Source of the DNA: Ridgeia piscesae
Lineage: Eukaryota > Annelida > Polychaeta > Sabellida > Siboglinidae
Direction of reading: 5' to 3'
Length of the DNA stretch: 64,000 bases
Assembly (NCBI GenBank): GCA_025642075.2
Contig: JAODUO010000537.1
Coordinates: forward strand, 596,001 to 660,000
Shown here: piece after piece, positions 57,201 to 64,000 of the stretch
Position numbering within the stretch: the stretch's first letter is position 1
Layout of the letters: each line of letters begins with the position of its first letter
The notes under the pieces: generated by a model
Seen by the model: only the letters and a program-made list of their open reading frames with translations
The model's database searches: none
What the model was told of the DNA's origin: nothing
Position numbers and translations under genes: made by a program

Positions 57201-60200
57201 GATTGCAATGGTTTTCTGAACCAATCACCAGCTGAGCAGTGGGCAATGACACATCTCGTGGTTAAGTGGAAATGAGAAAGCACCGTACTTGGGAGAAGAT
57301 GATCACTCGACTTTTTGGGTCATCATGGAAGAGGTGTTTGAGGTAGAATATCAAGTATGCCATCTTTGTGCCGAACTGTTCCGTCAGTTTGCAAAGCTCA
57401 GCGTTCTTGTTCACTTTCTCTCGCATTGTGTCGTCCTAAAATCCGACAAGACACCTGGCTGGAGTTCACGGAAATAAATACTCTAGAAGTTACTCCTACA
57501 TGTTTGGCTTAATACAATTCATATATTTATTATTATATAGTGTACTGCACTGTGATACCACCTATCGAATGTATAACATTTCAATTTATCCACAGAAAAA
57601 GCAAATAATTCCTTTACTGTTTTTTTAAAGCAGTCAAGGGGATAACAACATTGACCCACTGGGTGACAGACAGGGGATAACAACATTGACCCACTGGGTG
57701 ACAGACAGGGGATAACAACATTGACCCACTGGGTGACAGACAGGGGATAACAACATTGACCCACTGAGGTGACAGACAGGGGATAACAACATTGACCCAC
57801 TGGGTGACAGACAGGGGATAACAACATTGACCCACTGGGTGACAGACAGGGGATAACAACATTGACCCACTGGGTGACAGACAGGGGATAACAACATTGA
57901 CCCACTGGGTGACAGAGAGCGGATAACAACATTGACCCACTGGGTGACAGACAGGGGATAACAACATTGACCCGTTGGGTGACAGACAGGGGATAACAAC
58001 ATTGACCCACTGGTTGACAGACAGGGGATAACAGCATTGACCCACTGGGTAACAGACAGGGGATAACAACATTGACCCACTGGGTAACAGACAGGGGATA
58101 ACAACATTGACCCACTGGTGACAGACAGGGGATAACAACATTGACCCACTGGGTGACAGACAGGGGATAACAACATTGACCCACTGGGTGACAGACAGGG
58201 GATAACAACATTGACCCACTGGGTGACAGACAGGGGATAACAACATTGACCCACTGAGGTGACAGACAGGGGATAACAACATTGACCCACTGGGTGACAG
58301 ACAGGGGATAACAACATTGACCCACTGGGTGACAGAGAGCGGATAACAACATTAACCCACTGAGTGACAGACAGGGATAACAACATTGACCCACTGGGTG
58401 ACAAGACAGGGGATAACAACATTGACCCGTTGGGTGACAGACAGGGGATAACAACATTGACCCACTGGGTGACAGACAGGGGATAACAACATTGACCCAC
58501 TGGGTGACAGACAGGGGATAACAACATTGACCCACTGGGTGACAGACAGGGGATAACAACACTGACCCACTGGGTGACAGACAGGGGATAACAACATTGA
58601 CCCACTGGGTGACAGACAGGGGATAACAATTGCCTTCTGAGTTGTAGGCATAGGAAAATTTAATACACGTATAACTGAAACTGAAAATACACACCTTCAC
58701 TTCAATGAGCTGTTTCTCCTGCACATGGTTCCGACACGTGGGACAACTGGAGTTCTGGATGATACACGGCAAGATGCACTTGCGACAGAACAGATGTCCA
58801 CACGGCGTCACCGTCAACGACTCGATCGGGTCGAGACATATGACGCATGGCTCGTCGGCGGAGTGCGTGATCTTTGGCATGATCGACTCAAAGTACGACA
58901 ACGCTCCCCGGTGTTTCAGCATCTGTGTGTCGAACTGCTTCAGACTCTCCTCAAGACGCTTGATTCGGTTCTGCAGGATCGTCCTGTAACATCACATCAT
59001 ACGGTGTCACGTCATTTGTAGACCACTTCATAAGGCGTAACATGTTACATTATAAGCTCCATGTGATTATATGTCATTCCTTTCGATTGTTCTAGTAATT
59101 ATACTGTTACTGCGTTGAATGTTGAAATGTGAGGTCTAGCAGTCTGAGGTTCAGAATACTAATATGGGCTGAAGTCACAGTCTGCAGAGGCCACATTTCT
59201 TTCGCTTTATTATGACAGTGTGTCCAAAAAGCTCGTCCACAGGTTTCTCATAATAAACAAACGTTATCCATTTGGCCTTTTTCATATCACACTTGTGTCT
59301 GTATTGTTCCTTGCATAAATTATTTTCATGCGGCATAGCTGTCGTTATAATTGTCACCACAAAATATTGCTTAAAAGGAAGAAAAAGGTGTTTTATAGCA
59401 GAGTAACCTGTTCTTGGGACTGCCCAAAGCACTTTAAACTTTACTCCCAGACAGACCTCTTTAATCGAAGACCATCTTGACATCTCTGGGAATTAATACA
59501 CAATGACTATTCATACACATATCCACCACTGTTTATAACCAGATGCTCATTCATAGTCAAGTAACGTACAGTGCCCAAGGTTAGAAACGGCAGCATACAA
59601 TTTGAACCTGAGTTCGCTTGACTGAGAGTCTAAATTGATATATTTGTGAGTGGTCGCGATCATTAGGCCTTAATCTATGAGGATCTCTTTAGGGCAACAT
59701 TTCACTGTTACATTGATACCAGTGTGAAATCGTTTCCACCTGAAGAATTCAAATTTTTAGAGAGATTGCATGAAAGTGAGCTATTTGTGATTCAAATCGC
59801 ATAAAACTAATTCAAATTTTCTTGAAATAAAACAGTGTCTATTGTACCAGATCAATAAAAACCCAACCAGTTGATACTTCAACTAAACATGATAAATTCC
59901 TGCATGAACACTTGTACAAATGTGTAAAACGGACAATTTTTCTTCTGAAGAGAATTAAGAATTGCAACGTTATGGTGCAGCATCTAACACCAAAATAACT
60001 ATGGATGCTATTTTTAAATCTAAGCTAAATCTAAGGATCACCAGAAATTAAGTACATTCCATGTGGCACCATGAGTAACGACTACTTTTAAATAATAATA
60101 ATAATAAATGTAACACCTAAATCCTTGAAAATCCAAGCTCAGAGGCGCAACAAATAAAACATTTTGTGTAATTAAAAACGGGGACAGTCAAGTCATCACT

Positions 60201-60495
60201 GGAGCATGGAACAAATATGTTTTGAGTTTTGAAGTTATGTGGCTCAAGTTTCAGAAGATTTAATTGTAATAGTTATAATGTCATCTGATTTGTCATTTTT
60301 ACTTGATGGAGCCAGTTCTAAATTTCTGCACAACATTTAAAAGCATGCCACGTTGATTCCTACCTCATTCCTGCCGTGTCCTCAACGACCAACTCAGCTC
60401 TTGTCTTGTCCATTTCATCTTCACAAGTCGTGATTGACGCTGTAGTTCTCCTAATCTCCTGGCGGCACAGAACAATCAACACATTTCCCACAATG

Positions 60496-60532
<37 letters not shown>

Positions 60533-62191
60533 ACACACACCACACCACACCACACACAAACACACGCACCCACCCCACACACACGTGTTCTACATCCTGT
60601 CGTGGTTTCGTAGAGTTGTGGATTCAATCACTAACCCACTGGATGTAGCTTCATGTTGCTCGAGTTGTTTCCTCATCAGATACAAGACACACAGAGCCAC
60701 TGAAGCACTCTGTTCATGCATCACACTTATTAAAAACTGTCAATTGGCGTTTCTTTCTCTCTCCTTAATGACACATAACTCACTTCCATACATACCCAGA
60801 TATTGGGTCAAATACACTGAAAAATATTTTAAATGAAAACACTTTCAAAATTCCAAATGCAACTACATTTTGTTTTTGTCATAGGCAAATATTTTTAAAG
60901 AATTTTAAATATTTCTAAAGAATTTTTAATATTGACAATTTAATTTTCAGTTGGTGACATGCTTAGTTTTCACTATTTTCAATGGCTGATCCATTCATAT
61001 ATCATTTACATCCAATTTTTTATAGGCAAAAAAATGATAAAAAATACTCGATCGATCGCATTTAAATGCAACTGCATTTGACACATGCACAAAACAGAAT
61101 TTAAAAAATATTTTGTTATACACATTTAGCTAAATATCTAAGTTGCCTAGAATTAACAAAGAAGCTGACAAGTGGTCTACACACACCTTTTGCGTGTGAT
61201 CGATGAGTGCGACTCTCACTTCATCCAGCGACTTCTGTTGAATGCCCACAACTTGCTGTAGTCTCGTGGCAATCTGTAGGTGGCAGCACAGTTGTCGCCG
61301 TTCCAGCTCGTTGACACTGCGATCGTAGATGCCCCGTTCTACGTCTGACATTGTCAGCAGCAGCAATTCTTCTATGTACTGTCACGGAAAGAACATTTAA
61401 CACTAACACTAGTCCTCCAGGCAAGTAACTATTTTCCACTTTTTTCACTAAACTAATTATGTAAGTGTCATCAGTTATTAAATTGTCATTTGTTCATTTA
61501 TAACAGTTTAATATTTCACTGCAGCACTGAATGACTACAGATGAATTTGCATAAAAGTTCACATTTTGGTAATATTCATTGCAAAGGGGAGCAGTGATTT
61601 TTCATGGGGATGAGTAAAATGTCCAGGCGACTATCCCCCTGGATGGTTCACAATTTTAATTTCTACCTTTGGCGTCACACATCTGTGACTTACCTGCAAC
61701 ACTGGCAGCTTTCCAGAAACAACTCCAAACTTATCTATGTTGCTTGTATTACAAGCCTTGATGACACTATTTTATAGCACTGATTGGTTTTTAATTGCTC
61801 TGCTTGAAATTATTGATTGGTTTTTAAATGCTCTGCTTGAAACTGTATTTTAACACCCTAAATTTTTATTTAATTTATTTATCTTAGCTTATTTAATTTA
61901 TTGATATTTTGTCAACATATCATGCTATCATGAAGCGCTTTAATTAGCATTTAATTATTTAAATAGTGCTACATTAAGAAATTAATTTATTATTATTACC
62001 TCGGGGACGTCGTACTCTCCGCAGATGCTTTCCTTCGTGTGTCGGATGTAGAAGTTATGATGCACCAGCTCCCAGAGTGGTCCAGAACACAGCTCAACGT
62101 TGACAAAGTTCTCAACTCCCACAGATGGGTCGACCATGAGACTGCCGTCTGTGTGGACCAGCATTGGGTCATCGACAGAAAACTCCAGGAA
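53082..62191 (-). CDS. SNF2-family helicase with RING finger (SHPRH/RAD5-like), C-terminal part, runs off the window
   Basis: Nine exons visible: 62191-62000, 61378-61187, 60458-60364, 58983-58695, 57435-57289, 55540-55430, 55011-54835, 53743-53618, 53270-53082 (stop TAA at 53082). They encode 505 residues in continuous phase; upstream exons lie beyond 64000. Order of parts: end of the first SNF2 lobe and linker (YIRHTKESI, then LTMSDVERGIYDR), a charged coiled-coil-like segment, a C3HC4 RING (CVIC...CGHLFCRKC...CPTC), then the helicase C lobe with motif IV (RVIIFSQ), motif V (SGTNLVEATHVILIDP) and motif VI (QAIGRAHRMGQ), and an Asp-rich tail. A RING placed between the lobes is the RAD5/HLTF/SHPRH layout: ATP-driven DNA translocase plus ubiquitin ligase in post-replication repair or chromatin. 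The exact ortholog is not recognised. A candidate AATAAA lies at 52206-52201. Confidence 0.88.
54696..54812. repeat. (CCAAG)n pentanucleotide array
   Basis: About 23 perfect units. On the minus strand it is (CTTGG)n, starting about 22 nt after the donor of the motif V/VI helicase exon. Confidence 0.97.
54835..57435 (-). CDS. SNF2-RING gene: exons of the helicase C-terminal lobe
   Basis: Three phase-0 exons (57435-57289, 55540-55430, 55011-54835) encode a contiguous HELICc lobe: helicase motif IV RVIIFSQ, a following segment ending KAIMSFR, motif V SGTNLVEATHVILIDP and motif VI QAIGRAHRMGQ with its arginine finger. The wording NLVEATHVILIDP is closer to SHPRH (remembered IIEATHVLLVEP) than to HLTF. 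Large tandem arrays sit in the introns between these exons. Confidence 0.9.
55556..56842. repeat. 33-bp minisatellite, about 39 copies
   Basis: Units of ACAACACATGTCAATAATAA ACATGACACTAAA with a few variant types arranged in patches. It lies in the SNF2 gene intron immediately upstream (minus strand) of the acceptor at 55541. Long ORFs of 263-444 codons over it are artefacts of a unit divisible by three. Confidence 0.97.
57638..58628. repeat. 35-bp minisatellite, about 28 copies
   Basis: Units of GGGGATAACAACATTGACCC ACTGGGTGACAGACA, with a few 34- and 36-bp variants. Intron after the RING exon. The ORFs of 222-467 codons across it are read-through of the repeat. Confidence 0.97.
58695..58983 (-). 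CDS. SNF2-RING gene: exon with coiled coil and C3HC4 RING finger
   Basis: A 289-nt exon that starts in phase 2 and ends in phase 0. The first third (RTILQNRIKRLEESLKQFD) has heptad-like spacing. The RING follows: Cys pair CVIC, then TPCGH, FCRKC and a final CPTC, giving the C3HC4 ligand set of E3 ubiquitin ligases. A 35-bp minisatellite begins about 67 nt downstream of its donor site. Confidence 0.9.
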
Positions 62192-62511
62192 CTGTTACGA
62201 AAACATACAGATGAATCTCATTTCTAAAGTTAACATCAGATGTGGTGATGAGCTACACAATAACAGCAACTTTCAACAGGCATGACACGGTGTGTATACC
62301 CAAGTTTGATCTAAAACTGATAGAAAATACAAGTATTTGGAGGTAAGGAGTAATGATACAGGAATTTTCACAAAAATATTGGAATAGTTGTATGATGCTA
62401 TGAATTTATTTGAGATACTGCAAATTTGCAACAGCTGACTTTATTACATTAAAAAATTCACAGATTTCACTCAAGAATTTACACTTAATGCTATTCCAAA
62501 AATTACAATGG

Positions 62512-64000
62512 AATGACTGAATGCACTGAACAGAACAAGGGAATGACGGAGTGCACTGAACAGAACAAGGGAATGATGGAGTGCACTGAACAGAACAAGG
62601 GAATGACGGAGTGCACTGAACAGAACAAGGGAATGACGGAGTGCACTGAATAGAACAAGGGAATGACTGAATGCACTGAATAGAACAAGGGAATGACGGA
62701 GTGCACTGAACAGAACAAGGGAATGACGGAGTGCACTGAATAGAACAAGGGAATGACGGAGTGCACTGAATAGAACAAGGGAATGACGGAGTGCACTGAA
62801 CAGAACAAGGGAATGACGGAGTGCACTGAATAGAACAAGGGAATGACGGAGTGCACTGAACAGAACAAGGGAATGACGGTGTGCAATAGACAGAACAAGG
62901 GAATGACAGAGAAGTGCAATGAACAGAACAAGGGAATGACGGAGTGCAATGAACAGAACAAGGGAATGACTGAGTGCACTGAACAGAATAAGGGAATGAC
63001 AGAGTGCAATAGACAGAACAAGGGAATGACAGAGAAGTGCAATGAACAGAACAAGGGAATGACGGAGTGCAATAGACAGAACAAGGGAATGACAGAGAAG
63101 TGCAATGAACAGAACAAGGGAATGACGGAGTGCAATGAACAGAACAAGGGAATGACTGAGTGCACTGAACAGAATAAGGGAATGACAGAGTGCAATAGAC
63201 AGAACAAGGGAATGACAGAGAAGTACAATGAACAGAACAAGGGAATGACGGAGTGCAATGAACAGAACAAGGGAATGACAGAGAAGTGCAATGAACAGAA
63301 CAAGGGAATGACTGAGTGCAATGAACAGAACAAGGGAATGACTGAGTGCAATGAACAGAACAAGGGAATGACAGAGAAGTGCAATGAACAGAACAAGGGA
63401 ATGACGGAGTTCAATGAACAGAACAAGGGAATGACGGAGTGCAATGAACAGAACAAGGGAATGACGGAGTGCAATGAACAGAACAAGGGAATGACGGAGT
63501 GCAATGAACAGAACAATGGAATGTCAGAGAAGTGCAATGAACAGAACAAGGGAATGACGGAGTGCACTGAACAGAACAAGGGAATGACAGAGAAGTGCAA
63601 TGAACAGAACAAGGGAATGACGGAGTGCAATGAACAGAACAAGGGAATGACAGAGAAGTGCAATGAACAGAACAAGGGAATGACGGAGTGCAATGAACAG
63701 AACAAGGGAATGACAGAGAAGTGCAATGAACAGAACAAGGGAATGACGGAGTGCAATGAACAGAACAAGGGAATGACAGAGAAGTGCAATGAACAGAACA
63801 AGGGAATGACGGAGTGCAATGAACAGAACAATGGAATGACAGAGAAGTGCAATGAACAGAACAAGGGAATGACGGAGTGCACTGAACAGAACAATGGAAT
63901 GACAGAGAAGTGCAATGAACAGAACAAGGGAATGACGGAGTGCACTGAACAGAACAAGGGAATGACAGAGAAGTGCAATGAACAGAACAAGGGAATGACG
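62512..64000. repeat. 30/33-bp minisatellite continuing past the window edge
   Basis: Left part: 30-bp units (GAATGACGGAGTGCACTGAA CAGAACAAGG). From about 62900, 30-bp units alternate increasingly with 33-bp units containing AGAGAAG, giving a 63-bp higher-order unit near the right end. Intronic to the SNF2 gene if its upstream exons lie beyond 64000. Confidence 0.96.

Noticed and set aside
57519..58922. 467-codon ORF joining the RING to a long repeat protein
   Set aside because: The RING exon has a proper GTGTGT donor at 58695, and downstream phase-matched exons continue the helicase; the repeat part is intron read-through.
62503..63990. 495-codon ORF
   Set aside because: Pure 30/33-bp minisatellite translation.

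Overview
This is a metazoan nuclear window: A+T-rich, intron-rich, and very full of microsatellites, minisatellites and transposon remnants. There is no bacterial or organellar signal. The gene content (raver, DPH5, a SNF2/RING helicase), long repeat-filled introns and the repeat types suggest an invertebrate, plausibly a mollusc or other lophotrochozoan. That placement is inference from general character, not from a diagnostic marker.

Layout. 1-9203: no gene recognised; it lies downstream of raver and holds dispersed and tandem repeats. 9204-25992 (minus strand): a raver (ribonucleoprotein PTB-binding) gene in 16 coding exons, read through with consistent intron phases to about 1252 residues: three RRMs, three PTB-interaction motifs, a polyQ stretch, then a large Tyr/Gly/Ser/Gln-rich prion-like block in five phase-0 exons, then a conserved C-terminal block. 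Its introns hold a 1.54-kb TIR transposon with TA duplication, a LINE fragment and several repeats. 26000-32450: intergenic, with microsatellites, a LINE RT fragment and a tandem duplication. 32456-37263 (minus): an eight-exon Ty3/gypsy-type (GIN/Ginger1-like) integrase gene with H2C2 finger, DDE core and GPY/F motif. It has a lost splice donor, a frameshift and a missing first catalytic Asp, so it is probably a pseudogene. 37270-45197: repeats, fold-back elements and CpG-rich stretches, with no supported gene. 45198-51433 (plus): DPH5, complete, eight coding exons, 278 residues. 53082-62191 and beyond the right edge (minus): the C-terminal half of a SNF2-family helicase with a RING finger between the helicase lobes.

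Functionally the genes are independent housekeeping genes: RNA processing (raver with PTB), translation (diphthamide on eEF2) and chromatin or DNA repair (SNF2-RING). DPH5 and the SNF2 gene converge tail to tail. The most notable observations are the prion-like cassette that splits a raver C-terminal block which, from memory, is contiguous in vertebrate RAVER1; the intron-bearing decayed integrase; and minisatellite arrays lying directly against splice sites of the SNF2 gene. All exon models were built by eye from splice signals, reading-frame continuity and remembered family motifs. No alignment or transcript data were available.
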